Source: Paludibacteraceae bacterium (GTDB lineage: Bacteria > Bacteroidota > Bacteroidia > Bacteroidales > Paludibacteraceae). Taken from it: 64,000 nucleotides of DNA. Location: NCBI GenBank assembly GCA_024399495.1, contig JAKSNY010000004.1:79338-143337 (forward strand), in the 5' to 3' direction. The translations under genes were made by a program, and so were the position numbers. The notes beneath the pieces are model-generated. The model made no database searches. It was not told the origin of the DNA and saw only the letters and a program-made list of their open reading frames with translations. Below are positions 1 through 9,420 of this stretch, piece after piece. The stretch's first letter is position 1. Each line of letters starts with the position of its first letter.

Positions 1-829
1 TACCTTTGATAGGCATTCCAACTAAAGCCAAATCTCCTATAATGTCAAGCAATTTATGCCTTGCAGGCTCATTCTCCCATGCAAGCGGACGCTTGTTAAG
101 GTAGCCCAATTTATCTGTATTTACACCTTCCACACCAAGCAGTGTTGTAAGGTGGTTTATAGTATCCTTGTCCATTGGTTGGTCGTAAATTACAATGGCA
201 TTATCAAGGTCTCCGCCCTTTATAAGCCCCATTTTTAGCAGTGGCTCAATCTCTCTTACAAATACAAAAGTGCGTGCGGCGGCAATATCCTTGTCAAAAT
301 CGGAAATATTGTTAAGAATAGCAGTCTGTTTATTTAGAACAGAAGAACCAAAATCAACTGTTGACTCAATGCTGAAATCATCTGCAGGCAAAACGGCAAA
401 CTCAGAACCGTTAGGAAACTTAAAGTACTGAGCCTTCTTGATTTCCATAAACTTTCTTTCTGCCTGTTGCTCCGCAATGCCGGCTTTCTTTATGGCATTT
501 GAGATTATTGCGGCACTGCCGTCAAGGATAGGAACCTCAGGTGCATTGACCTCTATAGTGCAGTTGTCTATGCCATTTGCCATAAGGGCTGCCATGGTAT
601 GCTCTATAGTAGAGATTGATGCCTCGCCCTTCTTGACAACAGTTCCACGCTCTGTGGCTGCAACGTTGCTTGCAAGTGCCTCTACTACAGGTTTGTCCGC
701 CATATCGGTTCTTACAAATTTTATTCCGCTTCCTGCTGGGGCGGGAAGAAATGTAGCGGTTATCTGTAATCCGGTGTGCAGACCTTTGCCTTCAAGAGTA
801 AATTTGTTCTGTATAGTGTGTTGTAACAT
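1..829 (-). CDS. lpxC: LpxC (UDP-3-O-acyl-GlcNAc deacetylase), N-terminal part, cut by window edge
   Basis: This is the zinc deacetylase that commits UDP-3-O-acyl-GlcNAc to lipid A synthesis in the cytoplasm. The first 276 residues are visible, starting at the ATG complementary to 827-829 (MLQHTIQNKFTLEGKGLHTG). The opening matches the LpxC N-terminus, and STIEHTMAAL places the first zinc-ligand histidine at His77, near E. coli His79. The start lies 2 bp after the lpxD stop, so the two are co-transcribed. In Bacteroidetes LpxC is normally fused to FabZ; that half would lie beyond position 1 and cannot be confirmed here. Confidence 0.95.
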   Translation of the reverse strand, partial: MLQHTIQNKFTLEGKGLHTGLQITATFLPAPAGSGIKFVRTDMADKPVVEALASNVAATERGTVVKKGEASISTIEHTMAALMANGIDNCTIEVNAPEVPILDGSAAIISNAIKKAGIAEQQAERKFMEIKKAQYFKFPNGSEFAVLPADDFSIESTVDFGSSVLNKQTAILNNISDFDKDIAAARTFVFVREIEPLLKMGLIKGGDLDNAIVIYDQPMDKDTINHLTTLLGVEGVNTDKLGYLNKRPLAWENEPARHKLLDIIGDLALVGMPIKG

Positions 830-831
830 AC

Positions 832-1890
832 TTATTTGCTTAGTGCGTTAAGATTTTCTGTCAATTCCTTTACCTGTTTCTCTAAATCATTAACAGTTTG
901 ATAAATATCGGGTAAATTTCTGTATATTGCAATAAGTTTTCTGGATTTTGCCAATGTCATTACAGGAGAACCTTGCCAAACACCATTCTCCTCTTTAATG
1001 GTTTTAGTAACATTGGAACCAGCGGCGATGGTGGAGTTGTCTGCTATCTCAAGATGACCTACAATACCAACATTACCTGCTATTATGCAATTCTTTCCTA
1101 TTTTAGCGGAACCTGCCACACCAGAGCAAGCCGCCATAGCGGTGTTCTCACCTATCTCCACATTGTGTGCTATCTGAATTTGATTGTCTATCTTTACTCC
1201 GTTTGCTATCTTTGTTGGACCCATGCTGCCACGGTCTATAGTGGTGGATGCTCCTATCTCTACATTATCACCAATAATTACATTGCCGTTCTGAGGCATC
1301 TTTACGTAGGCTCCGTTTTCATCGCGGGCAAAACCAAAGCCGTCAGCACCTATAACTGTGGTGGCATGTATTATACAGTTGTCGCCAACCTGACAATTGC
1401 TATAAATGACCACTGAATTGTAAAGAATTGTGTTCTTGCCTATCATAGCGTTGTCATTTATGGCACAGTGAGAGTATATTTGGGTGTTGTCTCCAATTAT
1501 TACATTATCCCCGATATAGACAAACGGACCTATGTAGCAATCCTTTCCTATTTTAGCCGATTTAGACACACGAGCCGTCTTATCAGTACCTTTCTTAACC
1601 TTTTTCGTGCTTTCTTCAGCCATCTTTAGTAGAGTGGCGAGAGCCATATAAGCATCTTTAACCCTGATAAGGGTGGCTTTTACAGGCTCTTTAGGGGTAA
1701 AATCCTTATTTACAAGCACAATGCTTGCCTCTGTGGTGTATATGTAAGGCTCGTACTTAGGATTAGAAAGGAATGAGATGGTGCCGGGCTTGCCTTCCTC
1801 GATTTTAGAGTAGGTGCTGACTGTAGCGGTCTCATCGCCTTCAATCTCTCCTTTTAGGATTGCAGCTAATTGTTTTGCAGATAGTTCCAT
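832..1890 (-). CDS. lpxD: LpxD, UDP-3-O-acyl-glucosamine N-acyltransferase
   Basis: LpxD adds the N-linked acyl chain in lipid A synthesis, after LpxC. The 352-residue protein has an N-terminal uridine-binding domain (about 1-100) followed by a long run of hexapeptide repeats (about 107-300; for example [14 protein letters not shown]) that form a left-handed beta-helix. The catalytic histidine is probably His242 in [11 protein letters not shown], close to E. coli His239. A short coiled C-terminus (about 325-352) fits the family. It is first in the lpxD-lpxC order usual for Bacteroidetes and has its own minus-strand promoter candidate at 1926-1933. Confidence 0.96.
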   Translation of the reverse strand: MELSAKQLAAILKGEIEGDETATVSTYSKIEEGKPGTISFLSNPKYEPYIYTTEASIVLVNKDFTPKEPVKATLIRVKDAYMALATLLKMAEESTKKVKKGTDKTARVSKSAKIGKDCYIGPFVYIGDNVIIGDNTQIYSHCAINDNAMIGKNTILYNSVVIYSNCQVGDNCIIHATTVIGADGFGFARDENGAYVKMPQNGNVIIGDNVEIGASTTIDRGSMGPTKIANGVKIDNQIQIAHNVEIGENTAMAACSGVAGSAKIGKNCIIAGNVGIVGHLEIADNSTIAAGSNVTKTIKEENGVWQGSPVMTLAKSRKLIAIYRNLPDIYQTVNDLEKQVKELTENLNALSK

Positions 1891-1925
1891 AATGTTATTG
1901 TATATATTACGGTCATATTATCCTG

Positions 1926-1933
1926 CAAAGATA
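1926..1933 (-). promoter_or_regulatory. Promoter -7 box upstream of lpxD
   Basis: On the minus strand this reads TATCTTTG, an exact TAnnTTTG box of the Bacteroidetes primary sigma factor, 36 bp upstream of the lpxD ATG. The -33 element is weak (ATTG-like). It separates lpxD-lpxC from the upstream HD-hydrolase gene. Confidence 0.65.
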
Positions 1934-2006
1934 GTAATTTATCTTCAAGACAATATAAAATAAGTCTTAAAATATGTTAAAAAAGACAATAAAAAGGTAA
2001 GTTTAA

Positions 2007-3218
2007 CTATAACTTGTAATAAGTGAAGTAGTATTTCTTTATTTCTCTTGACAAAACACTCATGTCAAACATATCTGACGCTTCAGATATGCTTTTGGTA
2101 GTACCGTCAGAGTAGAGAATGTCAATGGCTGTCTCATCGCCAGTGTAAATGTGGTTGGATACTTTATTCTCCGATACCAAATACTGTGCGTCATCTTTGC
2201 TTATGTCAAATGCCTTGCACATCTCATCAATCTTGTTTTCAATAATCTGAGAATCAAATGGTTTGTTAGATATATCAAGATGGAAAAGATGTCGGTTCAC
2301 AATACCGTCACTTAGTATAGACAAAACCTTGTCATTTGAGTGAGCCCACGCTTTTAGTGCAACCCATACATCGGAGTCATCAATGTCCATAAAATTCTCT
2401 ATAACAGTGTCGTCAATGTTCTTTACAGGTTGTTTAAGAAAAAATTTGAGTGAGTCTCCGGCAAACAGATCCCCTCCATTTTGCTCCACATACCTTGCTC
2501 TGCACAGTGTTTTAGATAACATTAAGTCAGAGGCGTATGCGGTCTTGTGGTAATACACCTGCCAATACATAAGGCGGCGACTCATAAGGAAATTCTCAAT
2601 GGAATATATACCCTTTGCCTCCACTACAAGTTTACCGTCCTTAATGTTAAGCATCTTTATTATTCTTGCAGACCCGATGTTGCCCTCCTGCACGCCGGAG
2701 AAGAAACTGTCGCGGCGTATATAGTCAAGGCGGTCCATATCCAGCTGACCCGATACAAGTTCATGCAGGTAGTGCTTTGGATAGGTGTCGGTAAGAATCT
2801 CAATGGTCTTGTCAAGCTTTCCGTCAAATGTGCGGTTCATATATCTTAATAAGGCAAGACCAACCTTCTCATGAGAAATGTTGTCAAAAAAGAAATGCTC
2901 TAAAGCGTGAGAGAAAGGTCCGTGACCTATATCGTGTAGCAGAATGGCTGCATAAACGGCATCAGCCTCATCATCCGTTATCTCCACGCCTTTTTTTCGC
3001 AGGGTGTTTACAGCCTCAGTCATAAGGTGCATTGCACCCAGTGAGTGCTGAAACCTTGTGTGCTGTGTTCCAGGATAGACATACGATGTCAATCCTAATT
3101 GTTTTATTCTTGTAAGTCTATGAACAAAAGGGTATTGCATCAGGTCAAAAATAAAATCTGACGGCAACGTAATAAACCCGAAAACGGGGTCGTTGATAAT
3201 TTTCTTTTTATTCACCAT
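2007..3218 (-). CDS. HD-domain phosphohydrolase (dGTPase-like family)
   Basis: This is a cytoplasmic metal-dependent phosphohydrolase of the HD superfamily, 403 residues. The metal ligands are visible: His57 in [13 protein letters not shown], the HD pair His95-Asp96 in [12 protein letters not shown], and a downstream Asp in [14 protein letters not shown]. This pattern matches the YdhJ/SAMHD1-like branch that acts on (d)NTPs, but the substrate cannot be read from sequence. Its first 7 bp overlap the end of pyrF, so it is translationally linked to the pyrF-prfA-purM chain, an order common in Bacteroidales. Confidence 0.88.
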   Translation of the reverse strand: MVNKKKIINDPVFGFITLPSDFIFDLMQYPFVHRLTRIKQLGLTSYVYPGTQHTRFQHSLGAMHLMTEAVNTLRKKGVEITDDEADAVYAAILLHDIGHGPFSHALEHFFFDNISHEKVGLALLRYMNRTFDGKLDKTIEILTDTYPKHYLHELVSGQLDMDRLDYIRRDSFFSGVQEGNIGSARIIKMLNIKDGKLVVEAKGIYSIENFLMSRRLMYWQVYYHKTAYASDLMLSKTLCRARYVEQNGGDLFAGDSLKFFLKQPVKNIDDTVIENFMDIDDSDVWVALKAWAHSNDKVLSILSDGIVNRHLFHLDISNKPFDSQIIENKIDEMCKAFDISKDDAQYLVSENKVSNHIYTGDETAIDILYSDGTTKSISEASDMFDMSVLSREIKKYYFTYYKL

Positions 3219-4033
3219 TTTAAGAGCGATTCCATCTCTTGTTGAACTTTCTTTGCAGCCTCACGTGCTTTCTCTGCAAAGTCCTCTCCGTCGGAGGCGT
3301 AAATAATTGCTCTTGAAGAGTTTACAAGCAAACCACACTGACTGTTCATACCATTCTTTGCAACCTCTTGCAGGCTTCCGCCTTGCGCCCCGATACCTGG
3401 AACAAGCAGAAAATGGTCAGGAATTATAGCCCTTATATCCTTAAGCATATCAGCCTTTGTAGCACCCACCACATACATCATATTGTCTGCGTTGCCCCAT
3501 TTTTGAGAGGTCTCAAGCACCTTTTCAAAAAGTTTCTTACCCGATTCCTTATCCTCCATAAATTGGAAATCAAAGGCACCCTTGTTAGATGTAAGAGCCA
3601 GCAGTGTAACCCATTTGCCCTCGTATGTGAGGAACGGTGACACACTATCCTCTCCCATATAAGGAGCCACAGTTACGCTGTCAAAATCCATATTTCCAAA
3701 GAATGCACGAGCGTACATAGCAGATGTGTTGCCTATGTCGCCACGCTTTGCATCAGCAATAATGAATTGGTCAGGGTAGTTGGTTCTAATGTATTCAACA
3801 GTGCGTTCCAGTACGTCCCAGCCTTCAAGCCCCATGCTCTCATAAAAAGCGATGTTAGGCTTATAAGCCACACAAAGGTCAGCGGTAGCGTCTATTATAG
3901 CCTTGTTAAAGCGGAATAGGGCATCGTCCTCATCAAACAGAAACTCAGGGATTTTCTGAATGTCAGTATCCAGTCCCACACAAAGGAAAGATTTTTTCCT
4001 CTTAATGTTCTCAAATAATTGTTCTCGTGTCAT
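3212..4033 (-). CDS. pyrF: Orotidine 5'-phosphate decarboxylase
   Basis: PyrF converts OMP to UMP, the last step of de novo pyrimidine synthesis. At 273 residues it belongs to the longer PyrF type 2 family rather than the roughly 230-residue E. coli type. The catalytic signature is [11 protein letters not shown] with Lys96 flanked by Asp94 and Asp99. The C-terminal phosphate-binding segment is [11 protein letters not shown]. The start overlaps the prfA stop by 4 bp, indicating coupled translation. Confidence 0.96.
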   Translation of the reverse strand: MTREQLFENIKRKKSFLCVGLDTDIQKIPEFLFDEDDALFRFNKAIIDATADLCVAYKPNIAFYESMGLEGWDVLERTVEYIRTNYPDQFIIADAKRGDIGNTSAMYARAFFGNMDFDSVTVAPYMGEDSVSPFLTYEGKWVTLLALTSNKGAFDFQFMEDKESGKKLFEKVLETSQKWGNADNMMYVVGATKADMLKDIRAIIPDHFLLVPGIGAQGGSLQEVAKNGMNSQCGLLVNSSRAIIYASDGEDFAEKAREAAKKVQQEMESLLKW

Positions 4034-5136
4034 AACTCGCTCTCTTTAAGCCGTTCCGCATTCTCTGCAACAATCAGGTGGTCTATGCAATCCTGAATAT
4101 CGCCGTTCATAAATGCGTCAAGGTTATAAATTGTATATCCTATTCTATGGTCTGTAATTCTTCCTTGCGGGAAGTTGTAAGTTCTGATTTTTGCACTACG
4201 GTCACCTGTTGAGACCATAGTCTTACGCCTTGATGCTATATCATCAATGTATTTCTGATGCTCTCGGTCATAAATCATTGTGCGTAAGCGTGATAAAGCC
4301 CTCTCTCTGTTCTTTGGCTGGTCTCTTGTCTCTGTACACTCAATAAGAATCTCCTCCACATTGCCGTTTACAGGATTTTTCCACATATATCTAAGTCTTA
4401 CCCCAGATTCCACTTTATTTACATTCTGACCGCCCGCACCGCTGCTTCGGAAAGTGTCCCATTTAATCTCTCCCTCATTTATATGTACCTCAAATTCATC
4501 AGCCTCTGGTAGTACTGCCACTGTAGCCGCCGATGTATGCACCCTGCCTTGAGTTTCGGTTACAGGCACACGCTGAACCCTGTGAACTCCCGATTCATAT
4601 TTCAGTATGCCATATACACCCTCACCCGATACATTAAATACTATCTCCTTAAACCCACCTACGGTACCCTCATTGCAACTGCTCACCTGTACGCTCCAGC
4701 CCTTGCTCTCACAATACTTGCAGTACATTTTATATAAGTCTCCTGCAAACAGGGCAGCCTCATCACCACCTGTACCGCCACGTATTTCCATAACCACATT
4801 CTTGCCGTCTTCGGGGTCGGCAGGTATAAGCAATAATTTGATTTCCTCTTCTAATTTAGGGGCTTGCTCCTCACAGTTTGCAAGTTCTTCCTTAGCCATC
4901 TCACGCATCTCTTCATCTTGCTCACTATCAAGTATTTGCTTTGCCTCGTCAATACCGTTAAGGCATTGTATATACTTCTCCCTAACTTTCATCAAGGCAC
5001 TCAAATCCTTATACTCCTTGGTAAGTTTTGCATACCGTTTTTGGTCTGCAATAACCCCAGGGTCAGTAATAAGCGTTGATACCTCCTCAAATCGGGATAC
5101 AACCCCTTCAATTCTATTTAGAATACTGTTGTTCAT
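4030..5136 (-). CDS. prfA: Peptide chain release factor 1
   Basis: RF1 reads UAA and UAG stop codons and triggers peptide release on the ribosome. The 368-residue protein has the N-terminal coiled domain, the PxT-type codon-recognition tripeptide PVT at 191-193 (so RF1, not RF2, whose tripeptide is SPF), and the catalytic GGQ at 235-237 in [15 protein letters not shown]. Length and domain order are normal. It sits between purM and pyrF in the minus-strand chain; a family A repeat fills the gap to purM. Confidence 0.97.
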   Translation of the reverse strand: MNNSILNRIEGVVSRFEEVSTLITDPGVIADQKRYAKLTKEYKDLSALMKVREKYIQCLNGIDEAKQILDSEQDEEMREMAKEELANCEEQAPKLEEEIKLLLIPADPEDGKNVVMEIRGGTGGDEAALFAGDLYKMYCKYCESKGWSVQVSSCNEGTVGGFKEIVFNVSGEGVYGILKYESGVHRVQRVPVTETQGRVHTSAATVAVLPEADEFEVHINEGEIKWDTFRSSGAGGQNVNKVESGVRLRYMWKNPVNGNVEEILIECTETRDQPKNRERALSRLRTMIYDREHQKYIDDIASRRKTMVSTGDRSAKIRTYNFPQGRITDHRIGYTIYNLDAFMNGDIQDCIDHLIVAENAERLKESEL

Positions 5137-5148
5137 AATAAGAGTTGA

Positions 5149-5226
5149 AAGTTATTTTTACTATTTTTTTCCCTCCCTTTAGGGAGGTTAGGAGGGAACT
5201 TTTAACTTTCAATTTTCAATTTTCAA
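5149..5226. repeat. Family A fold-back repeat between purM and prfA
   Basis: The segment has a GTTGAAAGTT arm at the left, a hairpin core (CCCTCCCTTTAGGGAGG), and an inverted right arm of TTTTCAA/CTTTCAA units. The right arm touches the purM stop codon at 5227. It is a divergent member of the family seen at 6399, 8530, 19955, 22365, 25676, 32644 and 51219. Confidence 0.75.
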
Positions 5227-6393
5227 TTAATATTTGAATTTTCCAAATTCACTTATCAAGGTTAAGTGTGTATGGTCTGAGGCCTCTATTCTGCCAATGA
5301 TTTGTGCGTCTATGCCAAAAGATTTTGAAATCTCTATAACCTTATCTGCATCAGCCTTGTCAAGGTAAACCTCAAGACGATGACCCATGTTAAATACCTT
5401 GTACATCTCTGCCCAATCTGTGCCGCTCTGCTCCTTAATGGTCTTGAACAGAGGAGGAACAGGGAACAGATTATCCTTAATTACATGCACGTTCTCTACA
5501 AAGTGAAGCACCTTGGTTTGGGCTCCACCTGAACAGTGTACCATACCATGAATCTTTGGACGCATAACGTCAAGCAGTTTCTTAACTACAGGTGCGTATG
5601 TGCGGGTAGGGGATAGCACAAGTTTTCCTGCATCAAGAGGCGAACCTTCAACTTTGTCGGTAAGACTCAATCCACCAGAATATACAAGTTCATCAGGAAC
5701 AGCGGCATCAAAACTCTCAGGATATTTTTTTGCAAGATATTTTGCAAACACATCGTGACGTGCGGATGTAAGTCCGTTACTGCCCATACCGCCGTTATAC
5801 TCCTTCTCATACGTTGCCTTACCATACGATGCCAGCCCCACAATAACATCGCCGGGCTTAATGTTGGCATTGTTTATGACATCGGAGCGTTTCATACGGC
5901 AGGTTACGGTGCTATCTACAATTATGGTACGCACCAAATCGCCCACATCGGCAGTCTCACCGCCTGTTGCATAAACCCCAATGCCCATTTCACGTAACTC
6001 TGCAAGCAGTTCATCTGTGCCATTGATTATGGCAGATATAACCTCTCCAGGTACTAACAGCTTGTTTCTGCCAATGGTAGATGATACCAAAATATTATCA
6101 ACCGCACCTACGCAAATAAGGTCATCGATGTTCATAATAAGAGCATCTTGGGCTATTCCTTTCCAAACGGATAGGTCTCCTGTCTCTTTCCAATAGAGGT
6201 AGGCGAGCGATGATTTTGTCCCAGCCCCGTCTGCATGCATAATGTTGCAGTACTCCGGGTCTCCACCTAAAATATCAGGAATGATTTTACAGAAAGCCTT
6301 TGGATAAAGACCTTTGTCAATGTTTTTAATGGCATTATGCACATCTTCTTTTGATGCGGACACGCCACGTAAAATGTATCTTGAATCGTTCAT
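5227..6393 (-). CDS. purM: Phosphoribosylformylglycinamidine cyclo-ligase (AIR synthase)
   Basis: PurM closes the imidazole ring in purine synthesis (FGAM to AIR). The protein has 388 residues, the longer length usual in Bacteroidetes (E. coli about 345). Recognisable segments are the ATP/substrate region HADGAGTKSSLAY, the metal-binding DALIMNIDDLICVGA, and TGGETADVGD. The C-terminal half carries the AIRS-C fold (MVHCSGGAQTK, FNMGHRLEVY). Family A repeats lie immediately on both sides of the gene. Confidence 0.93.
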   Translation of the reverse strand: MNDSRYILRGVSASKEDVHNAIKNIDKGLYPKAFCKIIPDILGGDPEYCNIMHADGAGTKSSLAYLYWKETGDLSVWKGIAQDALIMNIDDLICVGAVDNILVSSTIGRNKLLVPGEVISAIINGTDELLAELREMGIGVYATGGETADVGDLVRTIIVDSTVTCRMKRSDVINNANIKPGDVIVGLASYGKATYEKEYNGGMGSNGLTSARHDVFAKYLAKKYPESFDAAVPDELVYSGGLSLTDKVEGSPLDAGKLVLSPTRTYAPVVKKLLDVMRPKIHGMVHCSGGAQTKVLHFVENVHVIKDNLFPVPPLFKTIKEQSGTDWAEMYKVFNMGHRLEVYLDKADADKVIEISKSFGIDAQIIGRIEASDHTHLTLISEFGKFKY

Positions 6394-6398
6394 AATTC

Positions 6399-6534
6399 AT
6401 TAGTTGAAAGTTGAAAGTTGAAAGTTGAAAGTTAAAAGTTGACTGTGAAGCTGACCAAAGGTAAAATTTATACAAACGATTCCTCCCCTTGGGGGAGGTT
6501 AGGTGGGGCATTTTCAATTTTCAACTTTCAACTT
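6399..6534. repeat. Family A fold-back repeat, best-formed copy
   Basis: The left arm is a tandem of 7-bp units (GTTGAAA, about five). It is followed by a core module GACTGTGAAGCTGACC..AAGG (about 6440-6465), then a hairpin (CCTCCCCTTGGGGGAGG, about 6481-6497) with GTTAGGTGGGGCATTTT. The right arm is the inverted heptad array and ends exactly at the TonB-like stop codon (6535). The whole unit is self-complementary, like a small fold-back or MITE-like element. No open reading frame is inside. Confidence 0.8.
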
Positions 6535-7392
6535 TCAATTTAATATGTATTTATACGTTATAGTTCCGGTTTGAATTTGGGAACCGTTATTTGCATTGAA
6601 TTTTGCTTTTTTGGCTGCAAGTTCAGCCTCACGCCTTAAGGTTGCATCGCCAATGGTGGTACCCGCCGCTCCTGCCTTTGCACTTAACACCTTACCCGAT
6701 GGGTCAACCTCTATGGTGACAACAATGATTCCTGCCTCATTTCTGTTATACGCAGGTCTTGGAACACTCCCCACAATCTTTCTGCCAGACAAACTGTAAC
6801 TTGAGCCAATGCCGCCACCGTCTGTATAATTCTGTGCTCCAGGAGTGCCTGATACTACACCTTGATTACCTTCTCCACCTGCAATACCCTGATTTTTAGT
6901 GTTGTTATCAGTGCCCTTGCCAGCCGTTGAGCCTGCAAATGCGTTCTTTGCTGTAGAGGATGCTTTCTGTGCTTTAGCCTCTTTCTCTTTACGCTCCCTC
7001 TCCTGTTTTGCCAATAACTCCTTCTGTTTGCGAATCTCCTCTTGGCGTTTAAGTTCTTCCGCTTTCTTTCGCTCTTTCTCAGCCTTTACCTCCAAAGATT
7101 CCTCAATATCCTGTGTAACTTGGTCTTCAGGTATAGGAGGTGTAACATCGGGTGGTGATGCAGGCTCTGATGCGGAATTGTCCATTACGTCCTCTATGGC
7201 TGACATTGGGGCTGGCTCAAACAGACCTTCTCCCATATCATCTGTACCATAATCCACCTCCAAACCTGTCTCATCTTTTGGTACAACTGTACGCAGTCCC
7301 CAAAACAGTAAGGCAAGCAATAGCAGCAGGTGTACTGCGACGGTACCAACGATACCTGCTATCCTGTTATCGTTTTTCTTAAAGAAATTCAT
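6535..7392 (-). CDS. TonB-family energy transducer
   Basis: This inner-membrane protein spans the periplasm to deliver proton-motive energy from ExbB/ExbD to TonB-dependent outer-membrane receptors. The 285 residues comprise one N-terminal membrane helix (about 12-33), a charged Lys/Glu-rich linker (about 95-145), a Gly/Asn/Ser-rich linker, and a C-terminal TonB-like domain (about 205-285). It overlaps exbD by 4 bp, so this is a dedicated exbB-exbD-tonB set. The linker has few Pro-Glu repeats, unlike E. coli TonB, so a TolA-like role is an alternative. Confidence 0.85.
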   Translation of the reverse strand: MNFFKKNDNRIAGIVGTVAVHLLLLLALLFWGLRTVVPKDETGLEVDYGTDDMGEGLFEPAPMSAIEDVMDNSASEPASPPDVTPPIPEDQVTQDIEESLEVKAEKERKKAEELKRQEEIRKQKELLAKQERERKEKEAKAQKASSTAKNAFAGSTAGKGTDNNTKNQGIAGGEGNQGVVSGTPGAQNYTDGGGIGSSYSLSGRKIVGSVPRPAYNRNEAGIIVVTIEVDPSGKVLSAKAGAAGTTIGDATLRREAELAAKKAKFNANNGSQIQTGTITYKYILN

Positions 7393-7802
7393 TCTTTTGA
7401 GGGTCTTGTAGCAATTACCAATTTAAACTTGTTCTTGTTTGCTATATTAAGAACTTTTACTATCTCTCTGTAAGGTACGCTCTCATCAGCGTAAAGTGCT
7501 ATGTACATTTCAGGTTCCTCTGCCACTACACTTTGCAGAAAAGGCTCTATCTCATCAAACGCCACTTGACGCTCCTTCTCTCCGCCTGTAGATACATAAT
7601 AGTTTATGTCAGCATCTATGAAAACCCTTGTTATAGGTCTTGCAGTTGCCTGACTGCTGCTTTTTGGCAGTAGCAGTTTTATGGCACTTGGGGTAACTAC
7701 CGTTGATGTTATCATAAAGAAAATCAGCAACAGGAACACCAAGTCTGTCATAGATGACATGCTGAACGATGCACTAACCTTGTTTCTTCTCTTTATAGCC
7801 AT
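7389..7802 (-). CDS. exbD: ExbD/TolR biopolymer transport protein
   Basis: This is the proton-channel subunit of the ExbBD/TolQR motor. The 137-residue protein has one membrane helix (about 18-40) carrying the conserved Asp20 in MSSMTDLVFLLLIFFM, the proton-relay residue of the family, followed by a periplasmic domain. Its start lies 3 bp after the exbB/tolQ stop and its stop overlaps the TonB-like start. Confidence 0.93.
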   Translation of the reverse strand: MAIKRRNKVSASFSMSSMTDLVFLLLIFFMITSTVVTPSAIKLLLPKSSSQATARPITRVFIDADINYYVSTGGEKERQVAFDEIEPFLQSVVAEEPEMYIALYADESVPYREIVKVLNIANKNKFKLVIATRPSKE

Positions 7803-7805
7803 AGC

Positions 7806-8525
7806 TTACTTTATAGGTTCGTTAAGCAAATCCATAAACTCCATAGTCTTTAGCTCCATCTTTTGAACCACATTGTCCAATTTAGAAACCAAATAGTTAT
7901 ATGCAAAATATGCAACTATACCTACAATAAGACCTGCTACAGTGGTTATCATAGCGGTATATATACCATCAGATAACACTGTTATATCCACATTGTTACC
8001 TGCATTTGCCATATCAAAGAATGCCTGTACCATACCAAGTACAGTACCAAGGAATCCAAGCATAGGGGCGCCACCTGATATTGTGGCAAGCATTGTAAAG
8101 CCTTTCTCTAATTTAGTGGTCTCTATGTTACCAACGTTCTCTATGGCTACCAATACATCGTTCATAGGTTTGCCAAGTCTTGATATACCTTTCTCTATCA
8201 TACGTGCCGATGGGGTGTTTGTCGTTTGGCAAAGTTTGGTAGCAGACTCTATCTGCCCCTCTGTAATATAATCCTTTATGCGGTTCATAAAGTCCTTATC
8301 CTCTTTAGATGCCTTGTGTATTACAACAAGTCTCTCTATAAAGATATAAACCGCTATAATAGACAAGATGAGTAGTGGAATCATAATGGCTGGTCCACCT
8401 TTCATTGCCATATCCAAATAGTTCATCTCTACCACTTCAGGAGTGGCTTCTGCGGCAGCTTGTGCCGTGGATGCAATAGTATCCATACTTTGCACCGTAG
8501 TGTCTGTAATGATTTGTAGTAACAT
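7806..8525 (-). CDS. exbB: ExbB/TolQ/MotA proton-channel protein
   Basis: This is the channel-forming partner of ExbD, with three membrane helices (about 45-65, 145-170 and 190-215) and the MotA/TolQ/ExbB signature around GTVLGMVQAFFDMA. I place the start at the ATG complementary to 8523-8525 (MLLQIITDTTVQ), giving 239 residues. The open frame extends 30 codons further upstream, but that extension is translated family A repeat (MKMPHLTSPKGRNK...) and is not family-like. Confidence 0.9.
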   Translation of the reverse strand: MLLQIITDTTVQSMDTIASTAQAAAEATPEVVEMNYLDMAMKGGPAIMIPLLILSIIAVYIFIERLVVIHKASKEDKDFMNRIKDYITEGQIESATKLCQTTNTPSARMIEKGISRLGKPMNDVLVAIENVGNIETTKLEKGFTMLATISGGAPMLGFLGTVLGMVQAFFDMANAGNNVDITVLSDGIYTAMITTVAGLIVGIVAYFAYNYLVSKLDNVVQKMELKTMEFMDLLNEPIK

Positions 8526-8529
8526 AATA

Positions 8530-8635
8530 ATTGATAATTGAAAGTTGAAAGTTGAAAGTGAAAAATCATACAACTTGTTCCTCCCCTTGGGGGAGGTTAG
8601 GTGGGGCATTTTCAATTTTCAATTTTCAATTTTTA
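8530..8635. repeat. Family A fold-back repeat between exbB and pdxJ
   Basis: It contains left-arm heptads (GTTGAAA), the same hairpin as the 6.4-kb copy (CCTCCCCTTGGGGGAGG with GTTAGGTGGGGCATTTT), and a right arm of TTTTCAA units. It overlaps the 3' end of pdxJ: the last residues (KIEN) and the TGA stop of pdxJ are read from the repeat arm. Confidence 0.8.
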
Positions 8636-9341
8636 ATTGATTTAAGTATTGTTTAATAGTCTCTTTTAATCCTAAGTATAGAGCGTCCGATATTAGAGCG
8701 TGCCCTATGGACACCTCTGCAAGCGGCTGCACGTTTTTAGTAAACCAAGCCAGATTTACAAGGCTCAGGTCATGCCCTGCATTCACCCCTAATCCACAAC
8801 CCGATGCCACCTTTGCCGCCTCTGTAAAATCCTTTACGGCAGCCTCTTTGCCGTTGAGGTAGGCAGATGCGTAAGGCTCTGTATATAACTCTATTCTGTC
8901 TGTGCCTGTAAGGGCGGCGGCTTCAATTATATTACGGCGTGTATCTGTGAATATAGAGGTGCGAATGCCCGCACTTTTGAATATTTTAACTATATCTATC
9001 AGGAAATCCCTGTTTTTTATGGTGTCCCAACCAGCGTTTGACGTAAGAGCCTCAGGTGGGTCAGGAACCAGTGTAACCTGAGTAGGCTTAACCTCAAGAA
9101 CCAAGTCTATAAAACTCTTGCAAGGGTAGCCCTCTATGTTAAACTCTGTGGTGACAGCCTTGCTTAGCTCACGAACATCAGAGTAGCGGATATGCCGCTC
9201 GTCGGGTCTCGGGTGAACTGTAATACCTTGAGCGCCAAAACGTTCACAGTCAAGTGCCACTTGCAGAACATTTGGAACATTACCGCCTCTGGCATTCCTT
9301 ATGGTGGCAACCTTGTTTATATTTACGCTTAATTTTGTCAT
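8619..9341 (-). CDS. pdxJ: Pyridoxine 5'-phosphate synthase
   Basis: PdxJ condenses 1-deoxyxylulose-5-phosphate with 3-amino-2-oxopropyl phosphate in vitamin B6 synthesis. The start is the ATG complementary to 9339-9341 ([20 protein letters not shown]), giving 240 residues; a longer in-frame start 27 bp upstream lacks family support. Key segments are the N-terminal [26 protein letters not shown] with the catalytic-region His and Arg, and the phosphate loop INAGHDLSL-like VNAGHDL. The extreme C-terminus and stop lie in a family A repeat. Confidence 0.95.
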   Translation of the reverse strand: MTKLSVNINKVATIRNARGGNVPNVLQVALDCERFGAQGITVHPRPDERHIRYSDVRELSKAVTTEFNIEGYPCKSFIDLVLEVKPTQVTLVPDPPEALTSNAGWDTIKNRDFLIDIVKIFKSAGIRTSIFTDTRRNIIEAAALTGTDRIELYTEPYASAYLNGKEAAVKDFTEAAKVASGCGLGVNAGHDLSLVNLAWFTKNVQPLAEVSIGHALISDALYLGLKETIKQYLNQLKIEN

Positions 9342-9392
9342 TGTCAAAAAAAATCGCTTACTTTGCACTCAATATTAAAACATACAAATTTA

Positions 9393-9400
9393 CAAATATA
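9393..9400 (-). promoter_or_regulatory. Candidate -7 box for the pdxJ chain
   Basis: The minus strand reads TATATTTG, directly followed downstream by a second near match (TAAATTTG at 9385-9392). It lies about 50 bp upstream of the pdxJ start in the divergent gap with nadK. The -33 element is not clear. Confidence 0.5.
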
Positions 9401-9420
9401 TTGTGAAAAAATAATGTTTT

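Noticed and set aside
4607-5182. Plus-strand open frame of 191 codons opposite prfA
   Set aside because: It is a shadow of the strongly supported prfA gene and has no promoter or family resemblance.
8526-8615. N-terminal extension of the ExbB/TolQ protein (MKMPHLTSPKGRNK...)
   Set aside because: It is translated family A repeat; the same peptide opens an unrelated frame at 6335-6517. The family start fits ATG at 8525.
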